Source of the DNA: Hyphomicrobium album
GTDB taxonomy: Bacteria > Pseudomonadota > Alphaproteobacteria > Rhizobiales > Hyphomicrobiaceae
Length of the DNA: 64,000 bases
Direction: 5' to 3'
Assembly: GCF_009708035.1 (NCBI RefSeq)
Contig: NZ_WMBQ01000002.1
Coordinates: 992,001-1,056,000, forward strand
Shown here: positions 35,678-47,901 of the stretch, piece after piece
Layout of the letters: every line of letters starts with the position of its first letter
Numbering within the stretch: position 1 is the first letter of the stretch
The notes under the pieces: generated by a model
Database searches by the model: none
What the model was told of the DNA's origin: nothing
The model's input: the letters and a program-made list of their open reading frames with translations, nothing else
Translations under genes and position numbers: made by a program

Positions 35678-36343
35678 ATGGTCGATGTCGCCACACAGCG
35701 CCTGAACATGGTCGACAGCCAAGTTCTGACCAGCGACGTCACGGACCGGCGCATCCTGCGGGCCATGCGCGAGCTGCCGCGTGAGCGGTTCGTCCCAGGA
35801 CCGATGGCGGCGCTGGCCTACATCGACGAGGCAGTGCCGATCTCGCCGGCAGGTTCCGACCGACGTTGGCTGTTGGCGCCGCGCATCGAGGCCAAGCTGC
35901 TGCAGCTGGCCGACGTCGGTGCCGACGACAGCGTGCTCGTTGTCGGAGCGGGCACCGGCTACACCGCGTCAATCCTGGCAGGCATGGCACGGGCGGTGCT
36001 CGCCCTCGAAAGCGATGACAAGCTCGCAGTCGAGGCCCGCCGCAACTTGGCCGAGCTCGCCCTGACGAACGTCAAGGTCGACGTCGGCATCCTCGTGGCC
36101 GGCTGCACCTCCAAGGCCCCGTTCGACGCGATTGTGCTGCCAGGCGCGGTTTCGTGGGTTCCGGATGCGCTCTTCGATCAGTTGAAGGACGGGGGGCGCC
36201 TGGTGGCAGTCGTGACAGAAGGTGGGATAGGCAAGGCGACGCTCTGGCGGCGACTCGGTCGCTCCGTCGACTCGTGGGGCGCGTTCGACGCAACCGCGCC
36301 GATGCTGCCCGGCTTCGCGAAGACAACGGAGTTTGTATTGTAG
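35678..36343 (+). CDS. Protein-L-isoaspartate O-methyltransferase-like protein (tolC-linked type)
   Basis: The 221-residue protein has a SAM-binding methyltransferase fold with motif I VLVVGAGTGYTASIL, post-motif I VLALESDDKL, and the C-terminal half of the PIMT family (GGRLVAVVTEG). The start is the ATG at 35678 with GGAG upstream. The PIMT N-terminal part is recognisable (TDRRILRAMRELPRERFVP, AYIDEAVPI), but the substrate-binding GxTISxP motif of true PIMT is replaced by SDRRWLLAP. This variant is typical of the PIMT-like gene next to tolC in Hyphomicrobiales, to my knowledge. Repair of isoaspartyl residues is therefore uncertain. tolC follows after 246 bases. Confidence 0.83.
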   Translation: MVDVATQRLNMVDSQVLTSDVTDRRILRAMRELPRERFVPGPMAALAYIDEAVPISPAGSDRRWLLAPRIEAKLLQLADVGADDSVLVVGAGTGYTASILAGMARAVLALESDDKLAVEARRNLAELALTNVKVDVGILVAGCTSKAPFDAIVLPGAVSWVPDALFDQLKDGGRLVAVVTEGGIGKATLWRRLGRSVDSWGAFDATAPMLPGFAKTTEFVL

Positions 36344-36456
36344 GCAACTCGCAGTCTGCTGTGCTTTAGCGGACAAGAATTCGTTGGCGATTTCGCAGGC
36401 TTAAATTGGCCTGCTGCGTCTGCGTGACGCGCGCGAGTGTGGGATTGGCGCAACGC

Positions 36457-36568
36457 CGTACAAGGGCTTTTCCACCAACGGTCCCCAAACACTACACAAA
36501 TCACCCACCAGCCCCCAGACTCACTGGGCACCTGCGATTCCAAATGGGCTCGGGGAAAGCCCTTGTAC
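36457..36568. repeat. 17-base inverted repeat upstream of tolC
   Basis: Arms at 36457-36473 (CGTACAAGGGCTTTTCC) and 36552-36568 (GGGGAAAGCCCTTGTACG) are complementary with one mismatch, separated by 78 bases. The right arm ends 21 bases before the tolC start codon. It could be an operator pair for a dimeric regulator, or allow a long stem in the tolC leader RNA. Confidence 0.75.
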
Positions 36569-36589
36569 GTGCGCGGCTGAGGGGAAGTA

Positions 36590-38104
36590 ATGCGGACGGC
36601 CAGTAAAAATAATTCATCACAACAACGGGTTGACCACTTGGGAAGGTCGTCAGCATGTGGCTCGAGCAGTTCGCCCGGCGCACGCCGCGCGTTCGGGCTG
36701 ATTCTGTCCTGCCTGGTCGTCGTCGTTGGTTCGGCGCCCGCATCGGCCGAGTCGCTGAAGGACGCTCTGTCGGCCGCCTACGGATACAACCCGCGTCTGG
36801 ATGCGCAGCGCGCCTTCCAGCGGGCCAGCGACGAGGACGTCGCCCGCGCCATGTCGGGTTACCGTCCGACCGTGACCGGTAATGCCGATATCGGCATCGA
36901 GCGCACTGACCAGCGCCCCACGTCGATCTTCGACGGCGTGACCAAGCCGCGTGGCTACGGCATCGACGCGGTGCAGCCGATCTTCAGTGGGTTTCGCACA
37001 TACAACGCGGTCAACGAGGCGGAAGCCAACGTTCGTGCCGAGCGCGAGGTCCTGCGGGACGTGGAGCGCAGCGTGCTGCTGCAAGCGGTCACCGCCTATA
37101 TGGACGTGGTCCGTGATCAGGAGCTGGTCCGCCTCAACGAGAACAACGTCAACGTGCTGTCGCGCGAGTTGAAGGCAGCGCAGGACCGCTTCGCAGTGGG
37201 CGAGGTGACGCGCACCGACGTCGCGCAGGCCGAGGCCCGGCGCGCCGATGCGGTTTCGCGCCTCGATGCTGCGCGTGCCAACCTGCGCACCAGCCGCGGT
37301 AGCTACCAGCTCGTCATCGGCCATCCGCCGAGCGGGCTAGCGTGGCCGGGAACGCCCGAGGAGTTCCTGCCCCGCCAGATGCAGGAGGCGATCGGCGTCA
37401 GCAACAACGAGGACCCGCTCGTCGTCGCTTCGCTCTTCCGCGAGCAGGCCGGCAAATACACCGTCGAGCGCATTCGCGGCGAGCTCCTGCCGACTATCCA
37501 GCTAGAGGCGAGCTACGACGACCGTTTTGGAACGTCCAAGCTCACCAACGAGGTTGAAACCGGCTCGTTGGTCGGGCGGGCGGTCATTCCGATCTATGAA
37601 GCCGGCGACGTCTACGCCCGCGTGCGCCAAGCCAAGCAGAACCACCTCGGCCTTCTGCAGCAGATCGAGCAGGTGCGTACCGAGCAGACGCAGAACGTCG
37701 TCGCGGCCTGGTCGCAGCTCGAGGCGGCGCGCGCCCAGCTCGAATCCGACCGCGTGGCGGTCGAATCGAACAAGGTGGCTCTGCAAGGCGTCCGCGAGGA
37801 AGAAAAGGTCGGCCAGCGCACGCTCCTTGACGTGCTCAACGCCGAGCTCGAGTACCTCAACTCGCAGGTGAACTTAGAGACGACCCGGCGCAATCTCGTG
37901 GTCGCCGCGTATGCCGTGATCTCGTCGATGGGTCGGCTCGATGCCGCCTGGATCGGCGCTGCGGCCTACGTCTACGACCCGAACGTCCACTATAAAGAAG
38001 TGCGCCGGAAGTGGATCGGCCTCAGCATTACCTATGGTGACGGCCGGACGGAGACGTTCGAGGCGCAGCCCCAGACGGAGCAGGGCTGGGACCCCGTGAA
38101 ATAA
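36590..38104 (+). CDS. tolC: TolC-family outer membrane channel protein
   Basis: This outer-membrane efflux/secretion duct has 504 residues. GAGGGGAAG precedes the ATG at 36590. A signal peptide with a charged N-region of about 30 residues ends near ASAES. The TolC repeat structure follows: first repeat SLKDALSAAYGYNPRLDAQRA..., RVDARGYGIDAVQPIFSG-like strand region (shortened; seen as GYGIDAVQPIFSGFRT), helices with DVVRDQELVRLNENN and AAQDRFAVGEVTRTDVAQAEA, second repeat ending EKVGQRTLLDVLNAELEYLN. It is the likely channel for the type I system at 28-32 kb and for the RND pump, which both lack their own. Neighbours PIMT-like, popZ and valS match the usual Hyphomicrobiales order. Confidence 0.95.
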   Translation: MRTASKNNSSQQRVDHLGRSSACGSSSSPGARRAFGLILSCLVVVVGSAPASAESLKDALSAAYGYNPRLDAQRAFQRASDEDVARAMSGYRPTVTGNADIGIERTDQRPTSIFDGVTKPRGYGIDAVQPIFSGFRTYNAVNEAEANVRAEREVLRDVERSVLLQAVTAYMDVVRDQELVRLNENNVNVLSRELKAAQDRFAVGEVTRTDVAQAEARRADAVSRLDAARANLRTSRGSYQLVIGHPPSGLAWPGTPEEFLPRQMQEAIGVSNNEDPLVVASLFREQAGKYTVERIRGELLPTIQLEASYDDRFGTSKLTNEVETGSLVGRAVIPIYEAGDVYARVRQAKQNHLGLLQQIEQVRTEQTQNVVAAWSQLEAARAQLESDRVAVESNKVALQGVREEEKVGQRTLLDVLNAELEYLNSQVNLETTRRNLVVAAYAVISSMGRLDAAWIGAAAYVYDPNVHYKEVRRKWIGLSITYGDGRTETFEAQPQTEQGWDPVK

Positions 38105-38361
38105 TCACGGGTGAAATTGGGCGCGGCACCCCGTCGCGCCACAGAGCTGCCAAGGATGGCAGCTAGCCATTAGGCCATTAACGCAGCGGCTTGCCGGCCG
38201 GAGCCAGGGTGCATGCGCCTAGTGGGTGCATGATGGAGCTCCGGAGTCCCTAGGTTGCGTAGGCGTATTGATAGGGGCAGCACCGCCGTTGTACGACCGG
38301 GGAAGCGCTAAGGCTCGCGAGCGGGCGATGGCCGATGCGCGTCGTGTAGAGGATTGCCCTC

Positions 38362-39525
38362 ATGAGTAAGCCGCAGGCGGCCTCCGAGCCCAGTATGGAG
38401 GAGATACTCGCCTCCATTCGCAAGATGATCTCCGACGACAGGCCGGGCCCCAATCCGATGCCGGATCAGATGGGTCGCACGCCCTTCGGCGAACCTATGA
38501 AGTCCGTATCGGAATACAGCGGTCGCGCATCGCCCGCGGAGAGCGGCTCCACGCGGCCGGCTGGCGCACAGCCCTCCAACTTCAATAGTCTCGCCGACGC
38601 ACTCAAGGTCGCGACGGCACTGTCCGATCAGCGCCGGTCGCTGCAGCAGGAAATAGCGACCGCTATCGAGAAGGGACCGCGCGGCACGGTCATCGATCCG
38701 CTCGGCTATGCGACGGGCTCGCAATCCACGCCCGCTGCGGCACGGGGCGAGGGCGTCCGGCTCCCGGAGGGGTCCGCCTCGCCGGCGCCTGCCGGGAACG
38801 AGCCGCAACTGCCGAGCTTCCCCGCTTGGAACCAGTCTGCAAAGCCGACCCGCGACGACAGCCCGGAACTCCTGTCATTCGACTTCGGCACCGTGGTGCC
38901 GCAGCAGGAGACGTCGCTCAAGGCCGCGCCGGCGACGAGCGAAGGAAAGCCGTCGGCCGACAAGCCGGAGAGCAAGTCCGCGCCGGCGGCATCTGAAGAG
39001 TCGCGCGTCGTGAGCATGCCTTCGCGCGGCGCTGCCCCCGCGGCAGCGAGCAGCACGGTCGCGCCGTTCCCGCGTCCGGCCCGCGACGCGACCAAGCCTG
39101 GGAGCGATACGGGGCAAGCTGACAAGGCGCCCGACCAGGCCGCCGCTGTCAGTTCAACGGCAGCGACGCCCGCGCCCTCCACCAAGGAGGAGAAAGCGTC
39201 CGCTGAAGCCGAGGCGCTGCTCGATGCCGTTGTCGACATGGTGCAGCAGCAGCCGGATTCGCTGTCGGTATTCACTTCGGGCGCATCCTTCATCGGCGGT
39301 ATCGCCGGCAAGAAGCACAGTGAGCTCGTTGCCGCCGCGACCGCGGCGAAAGCCAAGGCCGTGGCAACGGCTGCACCCGGCGCACCTCCCAAGCTCGACG
39401 GCGCCGCGGCGGAGTTGCTTCGGCCGATGCTTCGTCAATGGCTTGCCGACAACATGCCGCGCATTGTCGAGGACGCGCTGCGCAGCGAAATTACGTCGGG
39501 CGACAAGGGGCCGGGAAAGAGCTGA
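38362..39525 (+). CDS. popZ: PopZ/DUF2497 polar organizing protein
   Basis: PopZ forms a polar cytoplasmic matrix that anchors ParB-parS and cell-cycle regulators in alphaproteobacteria. The 387-residue product has the conserved N-terminal helix EPSMEEILASIRKMISDD, a long disordered Pro/Ala/Ser-rich middle (about residues 30-330), and the conserved C-terminal oligomerisation helices with AAELLRPMLRQWLADNMPRI and VEDALRSEI. The middle region is longer than in Caulobacter PopZ (177 residues), which is usual in this order. It stands between tolC and valS. Confidence 0.9.
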   Translation: MSKPQAASEPSMEEILASIRKMISDDRPGPNPMPDQMGRTPFGEPMKSVSEYSGRASPAESGSTRPAGAQPSNFNSLADALKVATALSDQRRSLQQEIATAIEKGPRGTVIDPLGYATGSQSTPAAARGEGVRLPEGSASPAPAGNEPQLPSFPAWNQSAKPTRDDSPELLSFDFGTVVPQQETSLKAAPATSEGKPSADKPESKSAPAASEESRVVSMPSRGAAPAAASSTVAPFPRPARDATKPGSDTGQADKAPDQAAAVSSTAATPAPSTKEEKASAEAEALLDAVVDMVQQQPDSLSVFTSGASFIGGIAGKKHSELVAAATAAKAKAVATAAPGAPPKLDGAAAELLRPMLRQWLADNMPRIVEDALRSEITSGDKGPGKS

Positions 39526-39658
39526 CGGCGGCGCCGTCCGGTGAGCGTGGCGCACCCCTGTAGTCCGCGAACGCCAGTCCGCGGGCCCGCCGTTGACAGC
39601 GCGGGAACGGAGAGCGTAGGACCGCTGGTCCCGCCTCCTCCTAGAGATTTCCGCTCCC

Positions 39659-42427
<2,769 letters not shown>

Positions 42428-42708
42428 ACCGCATTTTCGCGGCCGCCTTGCCCGAAGGTTAACGCCAACTGTGAGATGTGGCGAACGGGCCACGATTTGG
42501 GCGGCCACTGCCGCCGTTGCGCCACAATACGGCGCCAGCGTCGAGCTAGGGAAGAGCGAGGGAAGCGTGTGGAGGCGGCGGGTGGCCGTTCGCCGCGCGA
42601 GCTTTTCAGACACAGAGGCCTGGGCAACCTTCGTTCGTATCGCGCGACACCTCATATGAGTTGTCGAGACTGTGGCTTATCTAATCTGTGGACGGACTGA
42701 AAATAAGT
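42428..42708. promoter_or_regulatory. Leader/promoter region of ilvD
   Basis: This 281-base gap has no gene I can support. It should hold the ilvD promoter. I looked for a Val/Leu/Ile-rich leader peptide with an attenuator and did not find one. The last 50 bases are AT-richer and carry only a weak ribosome-binding site. Confidence 0.4.
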
Positions 42709-44433
42709 ATGGACGCGAAAACGTTCGACAAATCAAAGCTTCCGAGCCGTCACGTGACGGAAGGGCCGACGCGCGCGCCGCATCGCTCCTACTACTATGC
42801 CATGGGCCTCGAAGAGGAGCACATACATCGCCCGTTCGTCGGCGTGGTGTCGTGCTGGAACGAGGCGGCTCCCTGCAACATCGCGCTGATGCGCCAGGCT
42901 CAGGCCGCCAAGATTGGCGTCGACGAGGGCGGCGGCACGCCGCGTGAATTCTGCACCATCACCGTGACCGACGGCATCGCCATGGGTCACCAGGGCATGA
43001 AGGCCTCGCTGGTCTCGCGCGAGGTGATCGCCGATTCGATCGAGCTCACGATGCGCGGTCACTGCTACGACGCGCTCGTCGGCATCGCCGGCTGCGATAA
43101 GTCGCTGCCCGGCATCATGATGGCGATGCTGCGTTTGAACGTGCCGTCGGTGTTCATGTACGGCGGCTCGATCCTGCCCGGCAGGTTCAAGGGTCGTGAC
43201 GTCACGATCGTCGATGTATTCGAGGGCGTTGGCATGCACTCGTCGGGCAAGATGTCCGACGAGGAGCTGCACGAGCTCGAGTGCGTCGCGTGTCCGTCGG
43301 CCGGCGCCTGTGGCGGCCAGTTCACCGCCAACACCATGGCCTGCGTGTCGGAAGCGATCGGCCTGGCGCTGCCCGGCTCGGCCGGCGCACCGGCGCCGTT
43401 CGAGAGCCGCGATTCCTATGCGACCGAGAGCGGCCGGGCCGTGATGCACCTTCTGGCGCGCGGCATCCGTCCGCGTGACATCTGCACGCGCGAAGCGTTC
43501 GAGAACGCGGCCGTCATCGTCGCGGCCACCGGCGGCTCGACCAACGCGGCGCTGCATCTTCCCGCCATGGCGCACGAGGCGGGCATCGACTTCGACCTGT
43601 TCGACGTCGCCGAGATATTCAAGAAGACGCCGTACATTGCCGACCTGAAGCCGGGCGGCAAGTACGTCGCCAAGGACGTGTTCGACATCGGCGGCGTGCC
43701 GCAGATCTTGAAGGCGCTCATGGATGGCGGCCTGCTGCACGGTGATTGCATCACCGCGACGGGCCTCACGATGAAGCAGAACCTCGAGAAGGTGAAGTTC
43801 AACGCCGACCAGGACGTCGTGTATCCGGTGTCCAACCCGATCACGCCGACCGGCGGTGTCGTCGGCCTCAAGGGCACGCTTGCACCGGACGGCGCCATCG
43901 TGAAGGTCGCCGGCCTGAAGAAGCTGCAGTTCAGTGGTCCCGCACGGATCTTCGACTGCGAGGAAGACGCGTTCGCGGCGGTCGATGCCGGCCAATACAA
44001 CGAAGGCGACGTGATCGTCATTCGCTATGAGGGCCCCATCGGCGGTCCCGGCATGCGCGAGATGCTGTCGACGACGGCGGCGCTCTACGGCCAGGGTGCC
44101 GGCGAGAAGGTGGCGCTGATCACCGATGGCCGCTTCTCCGGCGGCACGCGCGGTTTCTGCATCGGTCACGTCGGCCCGGAGGCGGCGGTCGGCGGCCCCA
44201 TCGGCCTCATCAAGGACGGCGACATCATTTCGATCGACGCGGTGAAGGGCACGCTCGACGTGGAGTTGAGGGAAGCCGAACTCGCCGAGCGCAAGAAGAA
44301 TTGGAAGGCCCCTGCTAACCCGTATCAGAGCGGCGCAATTCGCAAGTATGCGCAACTCGTCGGGCCGGCGTCAAAGGGCGCGGTTACTCATGCTGGTGGC
44401 AAAGCGGAAGTGGTCTGCTATGCGGATATTTGA
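42709..44433 (+). CDS. ilvD: Dihydroxy-acid dehydratase
   Basis: IlvD dehydrates 2,3-dihydroxy-isovalerate and -methylvalerate in valine, leucine and isoleucine synthesis. The 574-residue product starts at the ATG at 42709 ([10 protein letters not shown]), which fits the usual start in this order; a GTG at 42688 would add seven residues. Cys ligands for the iron-sulfur cluster are visible: C56 in [10 protein letters not shown]129 in GCDKSLPG and C195/C201 in CPSAGACGG. The C-terminal domain has [21 protein letters not shown]. It overlaps the downstream Sel1-like gene by 14 bases. Confidence 0.96.
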   Translation: MDAKTFDKSKLPSRHVTEGPTRAPHRSYYYAMGLEEEHIHRPFVGVVSCWNEAAPCNIALMRQAQAAKIGVDEGGGTPREFCTITVTDGIAMGHQGMKASLVSREVIADSIELTMRGHCYDALVGIAGCDKSLPGIMMAMLRLNVPSVFMYGGSILPGRFKGRDVTIVDVFEGVGMHSSGKMSDEELHELECVACPSAGACGGQFTANTMACVSEAIGLALPGSAGAPAPFESRDSYATESGRAVMHLLARGIRPRDICTREAFENAAVIVAATGGSTNAALHLPAMAHEAGIDFDLFDVAEIFKKTPYIADLKPGGKYVAKDVFDIGGVPQILKALMDGGLLHGDCITATGLTMKQNLEKVKFNADQDVVYPVSNPITPTGGVVGLKGTLAPDGAIVKVAGLKKLQFSGPARIFDCEEDAFAAVDAGQYNEGDVIVIRYEGPIGGPGMREMLSTTAALYGQGAGEKVALITDGRFSGGTRGFCIGHVGPEAAVGGPIGLIKDGDIISIDAVKGTLDVELREAELAERKKNWKAPANPYQSGAIRKYAQLVGPASKGAVTHAGGKAEVVCYADI

Positions 44434-45463
44434 TCGGACAGTGCGCGTACTCGTGGCCGGGCTCATGCTGAGCCTCGGCGTCATCGGCGCTGCAGCGGCG
44501 GCCGGCAAGTACCGATCGGCGCAGGACGCGCTCGATCAGGGCATCGGCGCCTTCAACGGCGGCTACTACGAGATCGCCATCCCGGCGCTCGAGTACGCGG
44601 CCGACGCGCACCTGTTCCTCGCGCCCTACTACCTGGCGCGCATCTACTCCGACAACAACGGCTCGCGCACCGACCACGCCAAGGCGTACCAGCTCTACTT
44701 GAAGATTGCCGAGGAGCATACCGACGTCGACCCCGACGACGACCAGCGTGCGCCCTACGTCGCCAAGGCGATGACGCGCATCGCCGGCTATCTCGTCAAC
44801 GGGCTGCCGGAGGTGAACCTCAAGCCCAATCCGAAGATCGCCATGGAATACCTGCGCGAAGCCGCGCAGTTCTTCCGCGACGAGGACGCGCAGTTCGAGC
44901 TCGCCAAGCTCTATCTGCACGGCGACGGCGTCCAGAGCGACGAGGCATATGCCAAGCACTGGCTGTCGGTCCTGAGCCAGAAGGGCCATCCCGGAGCGCA
45001 GGCGTTCCTCGCCGATCTCCTGTGGCGTGGCAAGTACATGAAGGCCGACCCCGTCCGCGCGCTGGCGCTGATTTCGGTCGCCGTCACCAACTCGCCGCCG
45101 TACGAGCGGGTGTGGATCGAGGACATCTACCAGAACATCTACTGCGGAGCCGCGCAGGGCGTCCGCAAGCAGGCGACGGGCATCGTCGCCGACTGGCGCA
45201 CCCGCTACGGCCGCAAGCCCGACACGCGTGACGACACCGGCCTCGGGCTCCTCAACGTGCAGGCGACGCGCACCTGCGGCAATGGCGAGCCGGTGCTGTT
45301 CGACATGAGCGCCAATGCCGACATGCCGGGCACGCCCACGGCGCCGCTGGCGACCGCACTTCCGAAGCAGGCCGATGGCAGCGACAGCTTCGCCAAAGGA
45401 ACCGCGGGAAGCGGCATGCGCGATGTCGGTGCAAGCACGAGCGCTCCCGCACCGGCGCGCTGA
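44420..45463 (+). CDS. Secreted Sel1-like/TPR repeat protein
   Basis: The 347-residue protein starts at the ATG at 44420 inside the end of ilvD (GGAAG upstream). It has a signal peptide ([20 protein letters not shown], cleavage near AAA). Sel1-like alpha-helical repeats fill residues about 40-240 (for example [61 protein letters not shown]). The C-terminus is disordered. Sel1 proteins are scaffolds for periplasmic or exported complexes; the specific role is unknown. Overlap with ilvD suggests co-expression, without an obvious functional tie. Confidence 0.82.
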   Translation: MRIFDRTVRVLVAGLMLSLGVIGAAAAAGKYRSAQDALDQGIGAFNGGYYEIAIPALEYAADAHLFLAPYYLARIYSDNNGSRTDHAKAYQLYLKIAEEHTDVDPDDDQRAPYVAKAMTRIAGYLVNGLPEVNLKPNPKIAMEYLREAAQFFRDEDAQFELAKLYLHGDGVQSDEAYAKHWLSVLSQKGHPGAQAFLADLLWRGKYMKADPVRALALISVAVTNSPPYERVWIEDIYQNIYCGAAQGVRKQATGIVADWRTRYGRKPDTRDDTGLGLLNVQATRTCGNGEPVLFDMSANADMPGTPTAPLATALPKQADGSDSFAKGTAGSGMRDVGASTSAPAPAR

Positions 45464-45623
45464 TGCTGGTTATTTGAGCAGCGGGTGCTCATGCATGCAG
45501 CTTGAGCCCTGCTAGAATCGCTCATATCCTTGAGCGCAAGAGCAAGAAGAAGGTGACGGAGGTCACGTCCAAGGCGGAGTGAGGCACGACGCGTGTGCTT
45601 GCTTAGACCTTGGAGGTGCACTT

Positions 45624-46061
45624 ATGACCGGCTCCGCTTCTTGGCTCCGCCAACTGCAGCAAGTCTTTCATCGCAAGCTCAACGCCACTGTCGTCTGCCT
45701 CCTGGCCGGCGGCCTGACGCTGGCCGCCGCAGGCTCTAACGCCACGACGATGTCGCCGCCCGAGCGCGTGCGCGGCTTCTTCTGCAATCAGAAAGTCGAT
45801 TCGATAAACTTCCTGATGTATCAGGCGCAGGGCGAGAACGAGGAGATGGCGGCCAACGCGGTGAACAAGGACCTCGCCAAGTTCTCCTGCGCCTATTACC
45901 TACCGGCCAATGCGATCTACAGCGGCGAGCACACCGTCATGCAGGACGGCCTGGTGTTCAAGCTGCACAGCTATGTGTTCCTGCCAGAAAAGGTCGAACG
46001 TTGGAGCGGGTCGGTTCTCGGCTCCCTGCAGCAGCCGACCAATGCGAAGCACGACGTATAG
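45624..46061 (+). CDS. Small secreted protein of unknown function
   Basis: I do not recognise this 145-residue protein. The ATG at 45624 is preceded by GGAGG at 8 bases, a strong site. Residues 20-40 form a signal peptide (LNATVVCLLAGGLTLAAAG, cleavage near SNA). The mature part has two Cys (GFFCNQKVD and KFSCAYYLP) that may pair. The gene faces the next one across a shared bidirectional terminator. Confidence 0.72.
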   Translation: MTGSASWLRQLQQVFHRKLNATVVCLLAGGLTLAAAGSNATTMSPPERVRGFFCNQKVDSINFLMYQAQGENEEMAANAVNKDLAKFSCAYYLPANAIYSGEHTVMQDGLVFKLHSYVFLPEKVERWSGSVLGSLQQPTNAKHDV

Positions 46062-46083
46062 CGCGGGGCGCAAGCCCGAACAC

Positions 46084-46124
46084 GAAAGGCCGGATCGCGT
46101 GAAGCGATCCGGCCTTTCGCATTT
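46084..46124. terminator. Bidirectional hairpin terminator
   Basis: A perfect 15-base-pair stem (46084-46098 with 46104-46118) has a 5-base loop GTGAA. The sequence contains GAAAGGCCGGATCGC and its complement. It sits between two convergent genes, and both ends are AT-rich enough (TTTC on each side) to serve both directions. Confidence 0.85.
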
Positions 46125-46141
46125 CTAACGCGGTGAAACGA

Positions 46142-46564
46142 TCAGCGACGCGACAGGCTGAGCTGCGCGGCGGTGCCGTCACCCGACAAGCTCACGCTCT
46201 GGCTCTTGCCGTGCACCGTGACGCGGATCGAGCCGCGCACGTTGTACTGCGAGTTGACGAAGCTGCCTTTGTAGGAATTGCCGCCCGTCTTGTAGACCGT
46301 CGCGGTCTGCGAGGCCTTGCCCGAAGCCGTGGCGCACGTAGCGGTTACCGTGTAGCTGCCGCCCCCGCCCGTATAGCGCGCGTGGCAGCGAGCCTTTTCC
46401 TTCGAGCCGCTGGCGAACGAAACCCAGCCGCCGCCGCTCCACGAGCCGGAAAGACTGCTCGGCTCGGCCTCGCTAGGACCAATGAAACCGACAACGGGAA
46501 GAGCCGCGAGCGACAGCAAGCCTGCGCCGCGAGCCAAGCGATTGAGTATCTGCATGTTCATCAT
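46142..46564 (-). CDS. Small secreted Gly/Ser-rich protein, conserved Hyphomicrobiales-type
   Basis: The start is placed at the ATG at 46564 (AAGGT upstream; nearby ATGs at 46561 and 46555 are also possible), giving 140 residues. A signal peptide ends near AEPSS. The mature part is an all-beta-looking domain with SGSWSGGGWVSFASGSKEKA, two Cys (ARCHARY and ATCATASG), and repeated S/T-x-T strands. I recall similar conserved hypothetical proteins in Bradyrhizobium and relatives but know no function. Confidence 0.7.
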   Translation of the reverse strand: MMNMQILNRLARGAGLLSLAALPVVGFIGPSEAEPSSLSGSWSGGGWVSFASGSKEKARCHARYTGGGGSYTVTATCATASGKASQTATVYKTGGNSYKGSFVNSQYNVRGSIRVTVHGKSQSVSLSGDGTAAQLSLSRR

Positions 46565-46872
46565 GGGACCTTGCACAATGAGCCCTGTGTCCACCGAGTA
46601 CAGATTACACCAGTTCAAAGCTCGGGACACGGGGCGGAGGGTTGTTCCGGGGGCAGACACTGACCGAGAATCGTAACAACTCGCTGAACGCCTCCGCCGT
46701 CCGGCGCCTGTCGCCCCGGAGCATGTGGGGATGCTCCTTAACCCGTCAAAGCCCTGCTGTTCCTTGCGGAACAGTGCGTCGCACCCGCTGCGGGTAACGA
46801 TCTCCCGACCGCTGCCAGAATCGGCGCGGCGCTTTGCGGATGGCTAAGGATCTCGCTCCACGGGAGGCGAAA

Positions 46873-47886
46873 ATGCTACGCGCCTGTTTTGTTTTGATTG
46901 GGGGAATCCTGACGGGAGGCTTCCTTCTGGTCGCCCTCATGGCGACATCGGCCTCCGCGGGCATGAGCCAGGACCTATCTAGTTGCACCGCAGCAAAGGA
47001 CCGCGCCGGCGCGGCCGCGTGCACGCGGGTGATGAGCAGCGGACGCCTGCCGCGCGAACAAATGTACATCGGGCACTTCAACCGCGGCACCGGCTATCGT
47101 CGCGCCGGCGACACCGCCAAAGCAATCAACGACTTCACCAGGGTTCTGGAGTTGAAGCCGGATTTCGTGCGCGCCTACGAGGCACGCGGCATGGTCCACG
47201 CCGACAGCGGCAACCCCGAGAAGGCGATGGCCGACCTCGACGAGGCCGTGAAGCGCGGCGGCGACCAATGGCAATTTCATTATAGCCGCGCGGTGGTGCG
47301 GCGCGCGGACGGCGATCGAGACGGCGCGCTGCGCGACCTCGAGGCGGCGATGGACCTCGACCGCGAGGCGGCTTTTCCGCCGCTGATGCGCGCGCTGATC
47401 CTCGCAGACCAGGGATCGTTCGAAAGTGCCCGCAGCGAAATCAATCGTGTGCTGTCGCGTGGGAGTGAAACCGCGGCGGCGCATTATGCGCGCGCTTCGG
47501 TCGCCTTCGCTGAGGGCCGCGTCGAGGCGGCGGAAAAGGACGTCGACCGCGCGTTGGATCTACGCGGCGACTTTGCCGCCGCGCACATGCTGAAGGGCCG
47601 CATCCTAGAAGAGCGGGGCGTGGCGAGCGCGGCGCGCCAGCGCTTTGAAAAGGCGCTTGCCGATCCGACGGATTCCTTCGACGGGCGTGCAGCGCGACGA
47701 TTGGCGAAGGCACGACTCGCGATCGGCGATAGGGGCGATAGCGGCAAGCCGGAAAATTCGGCGCGCAAGAAGTCTGTGGCCAAGGCAGACGTCGCCGAGG
47801 TCAAGCTGGAGAAGCCGCGGCCGCTCGACTGCAAGGTGTTCCTGCCGGCTACGGGCAGCGTCGTTACGGCGAAGTGCAGCGAGTAA
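46873..47886 (+). CDS. Secreted TPR-repeat protein
   Basis: The 337-residue protein starts at the ATG at 46873 (GGGAGG 6 bases upstream). It has a signal peptide (hydrophobic ILTGGFLLVALMATSASAG). Six or so TPR motifs lie in residues 60-270 (for example AINDFTRVLELKPDFVRAYEARG, shortened from a longer unit; LKGRILEERGVASAARQRF). The C-terminal tail is basic and then ends with a short conserved-looking segment with Cys (CKVFLPATG). It is a periplasmic scaffold of unknown partner. It converges with xth. Confidence 0.82.
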   Translation: MLRACFVLIGGILTGGFLLVALMATSASAGMSQDLSSCTAAKDRAGAAACTRVMSSGRLPREQMYIGHFNRGTGYRRAGDTAKAINDFTRVLELKPDFVRAYEARGMVHADSGNPEKAMADLDEAVKRGGDQWQFHYSRAVVRRADGDRDGALRDLEAAMDLDREAAFPPLMRALILADQGSFESARSEINRVLSRGSETAAAHYARASVAFAEGRVEAAEKDVDRALDLRGDFAAAHMLKGRILEERGVASAARQRFEKALADPTDSFDGRAARRLAKARLAIGDRGDSGKPENSARKKSVAKADVAEVKLEKPRPLDCKVFLPATGSVVTAKCSE

Positions 47887-47901
47887 CTCAGCCGCTATCG
47901 C

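Noticed and set aside
42471-42659. Leader peptide or small gene between valS and ilvD
   Set aside because: The 62-codon frame starts with GTG, lacks a ribosome-binding site, and is not rich in Val, Leu or Ile codons as an attenuator peptide would be.
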